Shown here: positions 36,344-48,818 of the stretch, in pieces
Position numbering within the stretch: position 1 is the first letter of the stretch
How the letters are laid out: each line of letters starts with the position of its first letter
From: Variovorax saccharolyticus
GTDB taxonomy: Bacteria > Pseudomonadota > Gammaproteobacteria > Burkholderiales > Burkholderiaceae_C
Assembly (NCBI RefSeq): GCF_030316765.1
Contig: NZ_JASZYT010000008.1
Location: 1 to 64,000, forward strand
Direction: 5' to 3'
DNA length: 64,000 bases
The notes under the pieces: model-generated
Databases searched by the model: none
What the model was told of the DNA's origin: nothing
The model's input: the letters and a program-made list of their open reading frames with translations, nothing else
Translations under genes and position numbers: made by a program

Positions 36344-37324
36344 ATGAACGACTTCGTCGCACTCCTCGCCAGCCAGGGCGCCTTGCTGGTGTTTGCCGCC
36401 ACGCTGGCGACGCGCCTCGGCGCGCCGGTGCCGGCGGTGCCTTTCCTGATCGTCGCCGGCGGGCTGACGGTCGGCGGCCAGCTGTCGGTCGTCGCGGTGG
36501 TGCTGGCCGCGGTGCTCGGCAACATCCTCGGCGACGGCGTCTGGTTCCTGGCCGGGCGGCGATGGGGCTATCGCGTGATGCGGCTGCTGTGCCGGATCTC
36601 GCTGTCGGCGGACTCCTGCGTCAAGCGCAGCGAGTCGATCCTCGGGCGCTGGGGCGGCCTGTCGCTGATCGCGGCCAAGTTCGTGCCCGGCGTGTCGGTG
36701 GTGGCGCCGCCGATGGCCGGTGCGCTCGGCATGTCGAACCTGCGCTTCCTGTCCTATGAAACCGTGGCGGCGCTGATCTGGACGCTGGGCTTCTTGTTCG
36801 TCGGCCGGATCTTTCACGCGGCGATCCAGGACGTGCTGGCGGTGATCTCCAACATCGGCCTGGGCGCGCTGGCGATCGGCGTGCTGCTGCTGGCGGCTTT
36901 CATCGGCTGGCGCTATCGGCAACGCCGGCTGGCGCAGCAGGCCGACGACATCGAGCACATCCAGGTCGAGGCCCTGCGCGAAGCACTGGCGGCGGGCGCC
37001 GGCCCGACGCTGATCGACGTCCGCTCCGACGAGGCGCGCGCGCTCGATGCACGGGCCATCCCGGGCGCGATCGGCATCGGGCTCAAGCAATTGCCCAAGC
37101 GGCTCGGTGCCTTCGCCGACGGCCGCGAGCTGGTGGTCTTCTGCGACTGCCCCGACGACGCCTCGGCGATCGCGGCAGCCCGTGTGCTGACGGCTGCCGG
37201 GCTGCCGCGCGTGCGCGTGCTGGCCGGCGGGCTCGACGCCTGGATGGCGCTGCATGCGGTCGAGGCGCCGGAGACCGAGCCGATCCGGGTGGTCGCGCCG
37301 CTCGCGGCCGCACACTCCACTTGA
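36344..37324 (+). CDS. DedA-family membrane protein fused to a rhodanese domain
   Basis: A 326-residue fusion. Residues 1-200 form a DedA (SNARE-associated) membrane domain with four or five helices and the ILGRWGGLSLIAAKFVPGVS motif containing the conserved Arg. Residues about 220-310 form a rhodanese domain: LIDVRSDEARALDARAIPGA and the active-site loop VVFCDCPDDASA, whose Cys is the presumed sulfur carrier. DedA proteins act on undecaprenyl-phosphate or lipid flipping; what the rhodanese does is unknown. The ATG follows at 43 bases from DUF3047. It precedes the TPP riboswitch. Confidence 0.9.
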   Translation: MNDFVALLASQGALLVFAATLATRLGAPVPAVPFLIVAGGLTVGGQLSVVAVVLAAVLGNILGDGVWFLAGRRWGYRVMRLLCRISLSADSCVKRSESILGRWGGLSLIAAKFVPGVSVVAPPMAGALGMSNLRFLSYETVAALIWTLGFLFVGRIFHAAIQDVLAVISNIGLGALAIGVLLLAAFIGWRYRQRRLAQQADDIEHIQVEALREALAAGAGPTLIDVRSDEARALDARAIPGAIGIGLKQLPKRLGAFADGRELVVFCDCPDDASAIAAARVLTAAGLPRVRVLAGGLDAWMALHAVEAPETEPIRVVAPLAAAHST

Positions 37325-37358
37325 TCCCGCGCCGGCAGGCGGCCTAGAATCGGCCCCG

Positions 37359-37457
37359 CTCCGGGGTGTACGCAGTTGCGTGCTGAGATGGCCAAGTGGC
37401 CGAACCCGCGAACTTGAACTGGTTCATACCAGCGTAAGAAGAGCTGCGACTCCCGGC
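37359..37457 (+). promoter_or_regulatory. TPP riboswitch (THI element)
   Basis: The thiamine pyrophosphate aptamer upstream of thiC. Conserved parts are CCGGGGTGTACGC, GTGCTGAGATGG, CGAACCCGCGAACTTGAACT and CATACCAGCGTAAG, and the ends CCGGG and CCCGG close helix P1. About 80 bases separate it from the thiC ATG, room for the expression platform. TPP binding should lower thiC expression. Confidence 0.95.
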
Positions 37458-37538
37458 ACCCCCATTCCCGTTCGAGGAAGGATGCCGTCCAGAGGCATCG
37501 CGGAGCACCCGTTGTTTTTCCAAACAGGAGTGCCCCGC

Positions 37539-39419
<1,881 letters not shown>

Positions 39420-39474
39420 CTTGAAGCACTGAGTCGTCATGCTGCCGTGGGGCGAGCTTGTTAGGATCGCTCCC

Positions 39475-40167
39475 ATGAAAGCACCTCCCTTCGACGCCGT
39501 CCTGTTCGACTGCGACGGCGTCCTGGTCGATTCCGAACCCATCACCAACCGGGTGCTCGCCGAGATGCTCGGCGAGCTCGGCTGGAAGCTCAGCACCGAG
39601 GAGTCGATGCGGATCTTCACCGGCAAGGCGGTCAAGGACGAGGCCGCGCTGATCGAGGCCAGGACCGGCTTCGCGATCACGCCCGAGTGGCTGCACGGCT
39701 TCCGGGGCCGACGCAACGAGGCGCTCGAGCGCGACCTCGTCGCCATCCCGAACGCCGCGCCGGCCGTGCGCGCCCTGCATGCGGCGCTGGACGGCCGCAT
39801 CGCCTGCGCCTCGGGGGCCGACCGCCACAAGGTCGAACTGCAGCTGGCCAAGATCGGCATCCTCGACTGCTTCGAGGGCCGCATCTTCAGCGGCCACGAA
39901 ACGCCGCGCTCCAAGCCGGCGCCCGACGTCTACCTGGCCGCGGCCGCCGCGCTGGGTGTAGCCCCGGCGCGCTGCGCCGTGGTCGAGGACACGGTCACCG
40001 GCGCCATGGCGGGCGTTGCGGCGGGCGCCACCGTCTTCGGCTACAGCCCGACCGACCTGGGCCACAGCGGGCCCGAGGCGCTGCGTGCGGTCGGCGTGGC
40101 GCAGATCTTCACCGACATGGCGCAGCTGCCGGCACTGCTCGCCGACTGGCGCCCCGCCTCCGCCTGA
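39475..40167 (+). CDS. HAD-superfamily phosphatase/phosphomutase (beta-PGM like)
   Basis: A 230-residue HAD hydrolase, subfamily IA. Motif I is FDCDGVLVDSEP (Asp12 nucleophile, Asp14 acid/base), motif II is in CASGADRHKVE, motif III Lys is in SKPAPDVYLAAA and motif IV is VVEDTVTGAMAG. It resembles beta-phosphoglucomutase and 6-phosphogluconate or sugar phosphatases; the substrate is not clear. The ATG 12 codons inside the longest reading frame was preferred because the motif I region begins there. It is close to the patatin gene (5 bases). Confidence 0.88.
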   Translation: MKAPPFDAVLFDCDGVLVDSEPITNRVLAEMLGELGWKLSTEESMRIFTGKAVKDEAALIEARTGFAITPEWLHGFRGRRNEALERDLVAIPNAAPAVRALHAALDGRIACASGADRHKVELQLAKIGILDCFEGRIFSGHETPRSKPAPDVYLAAAAALGVAPARCAVVEDTVTGAMAGVAAGATVFGYSPTDLGHSGPEALRAVGVAQIFTDMAQLPALLADWRPASA

Positions 40168-40172
40168 GAGCC

Positions 40173-41549
40173 GTGCACGGCTTGCGCGCGCTCTGTGGTC
40201 TCTTGATCGCTGCCTGCGTGGCGGGCTGCTCGTCGCTGCGGCCCTGGCTCAACGAGCCCCTGACCGAGCGGGCGCCACCGGCCTCCGTGATCATGGCGCC
40301 GGAGTCGGGCCGCGACCCGACGATCCTGGTGGCCGTTGCGCTGTCCGGCGGCGGTGCGCGCGCCGCCGCCTTCGGCTACGGGGTGCTCGAGGAGCTGCGG
40401 CGCACCAAGTTCGACCTCAACGGCCGCCACTCCGACCTGCTCGACGCCACCGACGTCATCAGCGGCGTCTCGGGCGGCAGCATCCTGGCGGCCTACTACG
40501 CGGCCTTCGGCGCCGACAAGCTGCAGAACTTCGAGCGCGACTTCCTGCGCCAGAACTTCCAGAACAGCCTGATCCTGCAGGCGCTGCGTCCCGGCAGCCT
40601 GTACGACCTGACCTCGCCCTGGTATGGCCGCAGCCACCTGCTGGCGCGGCGCCTCGACGAGATCTACGAGGGCAAGACCTACGCCGACATCGAGCGCAAC
40701 ACGCGCCATCCGCAGCTGGTGATCGCCGCCACCGACATGTCGCTGGGCACGCCCTTCGAGTTCACTGCCGACCAGTTCGAGCTGATCTGCTCCGACCTGC
40801 AGAGCGTCCCGCTGTCCTTCGCGGTCGCCGCGTCGTCGGCGGTGCCGATCCTGCTGAGCCCGCTGACGCTCAAGAACTATTCGCAGGAATGCCGCGACCG
40901 GGGCATCGTGCCGCGGCTCGCCATGCGCGGCGGCGGCAACTACCGGGCCCGCATGTTCCGCATGCAGGCCAACAGCTATCTGGATGCCCAGAGCCGTCCG
41001 TTCATCCACCTGGTCGATGGCGGCGTGGCCGACAACCTGGCGGTGCGCCGCCTGCTCGACCGCGCGCTGGTCGGCGGCGGCCTGCGCGAGAGCTTCGAGG
41101 AGGTCGGCATTCCGCGCGGCAGCGTGCGCAAGCTGATCGTGATCAGCGTGAACTCGGCCCGTGATCCGGCCAACAACATCGACCAGAGCGACCGCGTTCC
41201 CGGCGTTCGGGGGGTGGCCGACACGCTGCTGTTCGGTGCCGGCGCGCGCGCCACGCTCGAGACGCAGGAGTTCCTGCTCGACACCGCCCGGCAGTGGCGC
41301 GAGGACCTCAAGACGCGCAGCCCCGAAGGCTTCGATGCCTTCGCGCCCGATGCCGAGATCCATGTGGTGCAGGTCAACCTGCGCGACGCCGCCGACGGCG
41401 AATTGCGGCAGCGGCTGCTGCAGGTGCCGACCGCGTTCTCGATCACCGACGAAGAAGTGACGCGGCTGATCGCGGCGGGCCGCAGCGTGCTGCAGCGCTC
41501 GCCCGATTTCCTGGCCTTGAAGAGATCGCTGGGCGCGGCCCGGGATTGA
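40173..41549 (+). CDS. Patatin-like phospholipase lipoprotein
   Basis: A 458-residue patatin-family lipase with a lipoprotein signal (lipobox VAGC, Cys19). The oxyanion glycine run is ALSGGGARAAAFGYG, the nucleophile Ser100 sits in GVSGGS, and the dyad Asp282 is in DGGVADNL, so the Ser-Asp dyad is complete. Predicted as an envelope-anchored phospholipase A or acyl hydrolase. The start is a GTG 5 bases after the HAD gene stop. The C-terminal helical region, FAPDAEIHVVQVNLRDAADG, has no obvious extra domain. Confidence 0.88.
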   Translation: MHGLRALCGLLIAACVAGCSSLRPWLNEPLTERAPPASVIMAPESGRDPTILVAVALSGGGARAAAFGYGVLEELRRTKFDLNGRHSDLLDATDVISGVSGGSILAAYYAAFGADKLQNFERDFLRQNFQNSLILQALRPGSLYDLTSPWYGRSHLLARRLDEIYEGKTYADIERNTRHPQLVIAATDMSLGTPFEFTADQFELICSDLQSVPLSFAVAASSAVPILLSPLTLKNYSQECRDRGIVPRLAMRGGGNYRARMFRMQANSYLDAQSRPFIHLVDGGVADNLAVRRLLDRALVGGGLRESFEEVGIPRGSVRKLIVISVNSARDPANNIDQSDRVPGVRGVADTLLFGAGARATLETQEFLLDTARQWREDLKTRSPEGFDAFAPDAEIHVVQVNLRDAADGELRQRLLQVPTAFSITDEEVTRLIAAGRSVLQRSPDFLALKRSLGAARD

Positions 41550-41558
41550 GGCGCAGGC

Positions 41559-41762
41559 TCAGGCGTTGCCGCGCGGCAGCGTGGCCTTCGCCATCGTGGT
41601 GAGCGACAGCGTCATCGCCTGGGCCCGGTCGGCCCACATGCGCGACACCAGCAGGTCGGCGTTTTCGGTCACGAAGCCGCTGTTGCGGGTGCGGCCCGAG
41701 GTGGCGATGAAGTCCATCAGGTCTGCGAAAGCGTCGCTGTCGGTGTCGGGGATCTGCTGCAT
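41559..41762 (-). CDS. Small hypothetical protein (67 aa)
   Basis: A 67-residue protein beginning MQQIPDTDSDAFADLMDF and ending MTLSLTTMAKATLPRGNA. It is acidic at the N-terminus, has no membrane segment and no Cys, and may be helical. I do not recognise the family. A longer frame exists with 17 more Arg-rich residues, which I do not believe. It converges on the patatin gene with only 9 bases between the stops, and is separate from the AraC gene. Confidence that it is coding is moderate. Confidence 0.55.
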   Translation of the reverse strand: MQQIPDTDSDAFADLMDFIATSGRTRNSGFVTENADLLVSRMWADRAQAMTLSLTTMAKATLPRGNA

Positions 41763-41851
41763 GCGGCGATGGTAGGGCGGGCCGTGACGCCTTCCTGTCG
41801 GACGGCATCGCACCAGACGGTTCCGGGCACACTATTTCACGAATCTGCCTT

Positions 41852-42889
41852 TCAGTTACGCAAGGGCAGTCCCTGGCGCCTGAAGGTGCCGGGCGCGACG
41901 CCGGTCCAGGCGCGGAAGGCGCGGGAGAAGCTTTTCTCATTGCGAAATCCGACCGCCAGCGCGATCTGCTTGATCGGCCGGTCGGTGCGGCGCAGCTGGT
42001 CGGCCGCGGTTTCGTGCCGGATCTCGTCCTTCAGCGCCTGCAGCGACACGCCTTCCTCCATCAGCTGTCGGTGCAGGGTGCGGCTGGACAGGTTCAGCAA
42101 GGTCGCCAGCGCCTCGGCGGTGGCGGCTTCGGCGGTACGGCTGCGCAGCAGTTCGCGCACCCGCTGGCCGAGCAGGCGGTCGCGGCGGTATTGGAGCACC
42201 GTGAGCGGCAGGGCGCGGCGCAGCATGGTGCGCAGCGACGCCTCGTCGCGCCGCAGCGGCAAGGCCAGGTAGCGCGGGTCGAAGCTGTAGCTGGCCTTGT
42301 CGGCGCCGAAGCGCAGGCTGCCGCCGAACATCAGCGGGTAGGCCTCGCGGTGCGGCGGCGCCTCGAACGGAAAGGCGGCGGCGTTCAGCGACACCCTCGA
42401 ATCGATGGCCCAGCAGGCGTAGCCATGCAGGAAGCGCAGGTTCGACACCAGGCAGAACTCGCGGAAGTCGCCGAGCGGGCGGTGCTCGGTGATCGACACC
42501 GTCGCCAGGCCATCGGCGACCGAGAGGTCCAGCCCGATGTCGTCGGTCAGCAAGCGCAGGTGCCGGCACCAGCGCTTGATCGCCACGCCCAGGTCGGGCG
42601 CCCCCAGCGAGGCCCGGCACAGCATGCCGTAGCTGCCCCAGGGCAGCCGGCGCCGGAACCATCCGAGCGCCTCGTCGTCGAGCTGCTGCATCGCGAAACC
42701 GGACAGCAGCTCGAACTGGGCGGCGGTCACGCGCGCGGCCGGATCGGCGAGTTCATGCGGCGCGATCTGTGCCTCCGCGAGGGCCGCGCAAGGGTCGACC
42801 CCATAGCGCTCGTAGGCCCGCACGATCGCTTGCACGAAGGCCATCGGCGTGGCTGCGCGTCGTGTGCTCTGGAGGGGTGACGAGGGCAT
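41852..42889 (-). CDS. AraC family regulator divergent from the leucine operon
   Basis: A 345-residue AraC-type regulator. The N-terminal arabinose-binding-like domain (about residues 25-210, including GDFREFCLVSNLRFLHGYAC) senses a ligand. The C-terminal double HTH has ALATLLNLSSRTLHRQLMEE, then RPIKQIALAVGFRNEKSFSR and AFRAWTGVAPGTFRR. It is divergent from liuA by 126 bases that hold a spaced direct repeat. It is likely the activator of the leucine/isovalerate operon, possibly working beside LiuR. Confidence 0.9.
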   Translation of the reverse strand: MPSSPLQSTRRAATPMAFVQAIVRAYERYGVDPCAALAEAQIAPHELADPAARVTAAQFELLSGFAMQQLDDEALGWFRRRLPWGSYGMLCRASLGAPDLGVAIKRWCRHLRLLTDDIGLDLSVADGLATVSITEHRPLGDFREFCLVSNLRFLHGYACWAIDSRVSLNAAAFPFEAPPHREAYPLMFGGSLRFGADKASYSFDPRYLALPLRRDEASLRTMLRRALPLTVLQYRRDRLLGQRVRELLRSRTAEAATAEALATLLNLSSRTLHRQLMEEGVSLQALKDEIRHETAADQLRRTDRPIKQIALAVGFRNEKSFSRAFRAWTGVAPGTFRRQGLPLRN

Positions 42890-42907
42890 GCGGATTGGCA
42901 GATTGGG

Positions 42908-42942
42908 TGGCGCGATTTGCAACCATTGTGGCGCCAAATGCA
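42908..42942. promoter_or_regulatory. Direct repeat, probable AraC-family operator
   Basis: TGGCGCGATTTGCA and TGGCGCCAAATGCA lie in the same orientation, offset by 21 bases, which is two helical turns. The TGGCGC half-site with a TGCA end resembles binding sites of AraC-type regulators. It lies 74 bases upstream of the liuA start and 19 bases beyond the regulator's start, so it may serve both. Confidence 0.6.
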
Positions 42943-43015
42943 CCGGCACACAGCGTAAGCTGCGAGCTGCCGCCCGGGAGAGTTCCGGCGCGGACCCGAC
43001 CAAGGAGACAAACCC

Positions 43016-44188
43016 ATGCACGATCCCGGCCTGAACTTCGACCTGGGCGACACCATCGATTCCCTGCGCGACGCGATCCAGGACTTCGCCGCCCACGAGA
43101 TCACGCCGCGCGCCGCCGACATCGACCGCGAGAACCTGTTCCCGGCCGACCTCTGGAAGAAGCTCGGCGACCTCGGCCTGCATGGCATGACCGTGAAAGA
43201 GGAATACGGCGGCACCGAGCTCGGCTACCTGGCGCACATCGTGGCCATGGAAGAAGTCTCGCGGGCCTCGGCCTCGGTCGGGCTGTCCTACGGCGCGCAT
43301 TCCAACCTGTGCGTGAACCAGATCCACCGCAACGGCAGCGAGGCCCAGAAGAAGAAGTACCTGCCCAAGCTGGTGAGCGGCGAGCACGTGGGCGCGCTGG
43401 CGATGAGCGAGCCCAATGCCGGCTCCGACGTGGTCAGCATGAAGCTGCGGGCCGAGAAGAAGGGCGACCGCTACGTGCTCAATGGCGGCAAGATGTGGAT
43501 CACCAACGGCGGCGATGCCGACACGCTGGTGATCTACGCCAAGACCGAGCCCGAGATGGGCGCCCGCGGCATGACCGCCTTCATCGTCGAGAAGGGCTTC
43601 AAGGGCTTCTCGGCCGGCACCAAGCTCGACAAGCTCGGCATGCGCGGCTCCAACACCTTCCCGCTCTACTTCGACAACTGCGAGGTGCCCGAGGAAAACG
43701 TGCTGGGCGGCGAGGGCATGGGCGCCAAGGTGCTGATGAGCGGCCTCGACTTCGAGCGCGCGGTGCTCTCCGGTGGCCCCCTGGGCATCATGGCGGCCTG
43801 CATGGATGCGGTGCTGCCCTTCGTGCACGAGCGCCAGCAGTTCGGCCAGAGCATCGGCGAATTCCAGCTGATGCAGGGCAAGCTGGCCGACATGTACTCG
43901 ACCTGGCAGGCCACGCGCGCCTACGTGTACGCGGTCGGCAAGGCCTGCGACCGCAGCGACCACGCGCGCACCTTCCGCAAGGACGCGGCCGGCGCCATCC
44001 TGTACTCGGCCGAGAAGGCGACCTGGATGGCCGGCGAGGCGATCCAGGCGCTGGGCGGCGTGGGCTACACCAAGGACTTCCCGGTCGAGCGGCTCTGGCG
44101 CGACGCCAAGCTCTACGAGATCGGCGCCGGCACCAGCGAGATCCGGCGCATGCTGATCGGCCGCGAACTGTTCGCCGAGACCGCCTGA
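43016..44188 (+). CDS. liuA: Isovaleryl-CoA dehydrogenase
   Basis: Oxidises isovaleryl-CoA to 3-methylcrotonyl-CoA in leucine degradation; 390 residues, FAD dependent. Diagnostic features: the catalytic Glu is Glu247 in LDFERAVLSGGP, as in isovaleryl-CoA dehydrogenases, and the C-terminal motif reads IGAGTSEIRRM with Ala in place of the Glu of short- and medium-chain enzymes. FAD motifs MSEPNAGSDVVSMK and QALGGVGYTKDFPVERLWRD are present. It heads a long operon and carries a GGAGA site 8 bases from the ATG. Confidence 0.97.
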   Translation: MHDPGLNFDLGDTIDSLRDAIQDFAAHEITPRAADIDRENLFPADLWKKLGDLGLHGMTVKEEYGGTELGYLAHIVAMEEVSRASASVGLSYGAHSNLCVNQIHRNGSEAQKKKYLPKLVSGEHVGALAMSEPNAGSDVVSMKLRAEKKGDRYVLNGGKMWITNGGDADTLVIYAKTEPEMGARGMTAFIVEKGFKGFSAGTKLDKLGMRGSNTFPLYFDNCEVPEENVLGGEGMGAKVLMSGLDFERAVLSGGPLGIMAACMDAVLPFVHERQQFGQSIGEFQLMQGKLADMYSTWQATRAYVYAVGKACDRSDHARTFRKDAAGAILYSAEKATWMAGEAIQALGGVGYTKDFPVERLWRDAKLYEIGAGTSEIRRMLIGRELFAETA

Positions 44189-44198
44189 CGGAGGCGCG

Positions 44199-45898
<1,700 letters not shown>

Positions 45899-45902
<4 letters not shown>

Positions 45903-47509
45903 AGCTCGAGACCCAACTCAACGCCCGCTCGGCGGAATTCCAGGCCAACGCGACCGCGATGCGCGCGCTGGTCGACGACCTGCACGTGCAGTTCGCCAAG
46001 GTCGAGGCCGGCGGCGGCGAGGCCGCGCGCAGCAAGCACACGGCGCGCGGCAAGCTGCTGCCGCGCGACCGCGTGGCCCAGCTGCTGGACCCGGGCACGC
46101 CCTTTCTCGAAGTGGCGCCGCTCGCCGCGCATGCGATGTACCACGGCGCAGCGCCCGGCGCGGGCCTGATCGCCGGCATCGGCCGGGTCAGCGGCGTCGA
46201 CTGCATGATCGTCTGCAACGACGCCACCGTGAAGGGCGGCACCTACTACCCGGTCACGGTCAAGAAGCACCTGCGGGCGCAGGAGATCGCCGAGCAGAAC
46301 CGGCTGCCCTGCATCTATCTGGTCGACTCCGGCGGCGCCAACCTGCCGAACCAGGACGAGGTCTTTCCCGACCGCGACCACTTCGGCCGCATCTTCTACA
46401 ACCAGGCGCAGATGAGCGCCCAGGGCATCGCGCAGATCGCGGTCGTGATGGGCTCCTGCACCGCGGGCGGCGCCTACGTGCCGGCGATGAGCGACGAGAG
46501 CATCATCGTCAAGAACCAGGGCACCATCTTCCTGGGCGGCCCGCCGCTCGTGAAGGCGGCCACCGGCGAGGTCGTCACCGCAGAAGACCTGGGCGGCGGC
46601 GACGTCCACACGCGGCTGTCGGGCGTGGCCGACCACCTGGCGCAGAACGACCTGCATGCGCTGGCGCTGGCGCGCTCGGCGATCGCCAACCTCAACGCCC
46701 GCAAGGCCGCGGCCGAGGCGCCGCCGGCGGCTGCGATCCGCGCGCCGGCCTTCCCGGTCGACGAGCTCTACGGCGTCATCCCCACCGACACCCGCAAGCC
46801 CTTCGACGTGCGCGAGATCATCGCCCGCATCGTCGACGGCAGCGAGTTCCACGAATTCAAGTCGCGCTTCGGCAGCACGCTGGTCTGCGGCTTCGCCGAG
46901 ATCGAGGGCATGCCGGTCGGCATCGTCGCCAACAACGGCATTCTGTTCAGCGAGTCGGCGCAGAAGGGCGCCCACTTCATCGAGCTGTGCTGCCAGCGCA
47001 AGACGCCGCTGGTGTTCCTGCAGAACATCACGGGCTTCATGGTCGGGCGCAAGTACGAGAACGAGGGCATCGCGCGCCACGGCGCCAAGATGGTGACCGC
47101 GGTGGCCACCGCCAACGTGCCCAAGTTCACGATCATCATCGGCGGCAGCTTCGGCGCCGGCAACTACGGCATGTGCGGGCGTGCCTATTCGCCGCGCTTC
47201 CTTTGGATGTGGCCCAACGCGCGCATCAGCGTGATGGGCGGCGAGCAGGCCGCGAGCGTGCTGGCCACGGTCAAGCGCGACGGCATCGAGGCCAAGGGCG
47301 GGCAGTGGAGCGCCGAGGAGGAAGAAGCCTTCAAGTCGCCGATCCGCCAGCAGTACGAGGTGCAGGGCCATCCGTACTACGCCACCGCGCGCCTCTGGGA
47401 CGACGGCATCATCGACCCGGCCGACACGCGGCGCGTGCTGGCGCTGGGCCTGGCGGCGTCGCGCAATGCGCCGATCCCCGAGCCGAAGTTCGGCATCTTC
47501 CGCATGTGA
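45899..47509 (+). CDS. liuB: 3-Methylcrotonyl-CoA carboxylase beta subunit
   Basis: Carboxyltransferase half of methylcrotonyl-CoA carboxylase; 536 residues. Family blocks: ARGKLLPRDRVAQLLDPGTP, GGTYYPVTVKKHLRAQEIA, the acyl-CoA loop SGGANLPNQDEVFPDRDHFG, QNITGFMVGRKYENEGIARH and IIGGSFGAGNYGMCGRAY. The sequence SGGANLPNQ marks it as methylcrotonyl- rather than propionyl-CoA type. The ATG overlaps the stop of the synthetase gene, showing coupling. It partners with the alpha subunit 2 kb downstream. Confidence 0.97.
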
Positions 47510-47514
47510 GCGCC

Positions 47515-48027
47515 ATGACGCTCGCGAACTACTTCGCCAGCCTGGCCCGCTACCACGTGTGGGCGACCGAGCGGTTGATCGGGTCGAACCTGGCGGGCCT
47601 GTCCGATGCGGACTGGCACCGCGAATGCGGCCTCTACTTTCGCTCGGTGCACCGCACGGTCAACCATCTTCTGGTGACCGACGACATCTGGTTCGCTCGT
47701 TTCGCCGAAGGCCGGTCGCTGCGCCTGCCGCTGGACACCGAGCTGCACGCGGATCGCGGCGAGGCCTGCCATGCGCTGGGTCGGGCCGTGCAGCGATGGA
47801 GCCCCTGGCTGGCGGAGCAGGCGCCCGAGCGTTTCGACGGCGATCTCGCCTACACCCGCAACAACGGCGACGCGGTGCGCATTCCATTCGCACCGGCGCT
47901 CGGCCATGTCTTCAACCACGCGACGCATCATCGCGGCCAGCTCAGTGCCGCGCTGACCGCCATGGCCCGGCCCGGCCCTGAGCTCGACTGGGTCTATCTG
48001 CTGCAACAGGAAGCGAAATCCTCATGA
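47515..48027 (+). CDS. DinB family protein
   Basis: A 170-residue four-helix DinB/YfiT-like protein. The metal-binding His residues are His49-like in SVHRTVNHLLVTDDIWF and the pair in FNHATHHRGQLSAAL. DinB-fold proteins include metal-dependent thiol transferases and have unclear roles here. It sits in the middle of the leucine operon with 5 bases after liuB and a 4-base overlap with liuC, so it is certainly cotranscribed. Confidence 0.9.
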   Translation: MTLANYFASLARYHVWATERLIGSNLAGLSDADWHRECGLYFRSVHRTVNHLLVTDDIWFARFAEGRSLRLPLDTELHADRGEACHALGRAVQRWSPWLAEQAPERFDGDLAYTRNNGDAVRIPFAPALGHVFNHATHHRGQLSAALTAMARPGPELDWVYLLQQEAKSS

Positions 48028-48818
48028 GCACGTCCTTCACCAAGCTGAAGCTGTCGATCGACGGCGCGATCGCCCGCATCTGGCTCGACCAGCCCGAGGC
48101 GCGCAATGCCTTCGACGACATCGTGATCGCCGAGCTGACGCAGGCCTTCACCGAGGCCGGTGCCGCGCCGCAGGTCAGGGCGATCGTGCTCGGCGCCAAC
48201 GGCCCGGCCTTCTGCGCCGGCGCCAACCTCAACTGGATGCGGCGCATGGCCGACTACACGCGCGACGAGAACATCGCCGATGCCGGCAAGCTGGCCGAGA
48301 TGCTGCGCACCATCGCCGACTGCCCCAAGCCCACCATCGCGCGCGTGCAGGGCGACGTCTATGCCGGCGGCATGGGCCTGGTCGCCGCCTGCGACATCGC
48401 GGTCAGCGTCGACAGCGCCTGGTACTGCCTGAGCGAAGTCAAGATCGGCCTGGTGCCGGCGACCATCAGCCCCTACGTGCTGCGCGCGATGGGCACGCGG
48501 GCGGCGCAGCGCTGGTTCCTCACGGCCGAGCGCTTCGCGGCCGCCGAGGCGCATCGCATCGGCCTGGTGCACGAAGTGGTGGCGGCCGACGCGCTCGATG
48601 CCAAGGTGGCCGAGATCGCGCGGGCGCTGACCGGTGCCAGCCCGGCCGCGGTGCGGGCCTGCAAGACCTTGATTGCCGACGTGGCGGGCCGGGAGATCGA
48701 CGATGCGCTGATCGCGAAGACGGTCGAGGGCATCGCCGACATCCGCGCCAGCGACGAGGGGCGCGAGGGCGTGCAGTCGTTCCTGCAGAAGCGCAAGCCT
48801 TCCTGGTTGAATCCATGA
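48024..48818 (+). CDS. liuC: Enoyl-CoA hydratase (methylglutaconyl-CoA hydratase)
   Basis: A 264-residue crotonase-fold hydratase. Oxyanion glycines are in NGPAFCAGANLNWMRRMA and RVQGDVYAGGMGLVAACDIA. In this position it should hydrate 3-methylglutaconyl-CoA to HMG-CoA, the step between MCC and HMG-CoA lyase. Its ATG overlaps the DinB stop (ATGA) and its stop overlaps the DUF4126 start, so translation is coupled on both sides. Confidence 0.93.
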   Translation: MSTSFTKLKLSIDGAIARIWLDQPEARNAFDDIVIAELTQAFTEAGAAPQVRAIVLGANGPAFCAGANLNWMRRMADYTRDENIADAGKLAEMLRTIADCPKPTIARVQGDVYAGGMGLVAACDIAVSVDSAWYCLSEVKIGLVPATISPYVLRAMGTRAAQRWFLTAERFAAAEAHRIGLVHEVVAADALDAKVAEIARALTGASPAAVRACKTLIADVAGREIDDALIAKTVEGIADIRASDEGREGVQSFLQKRKPSWLNP

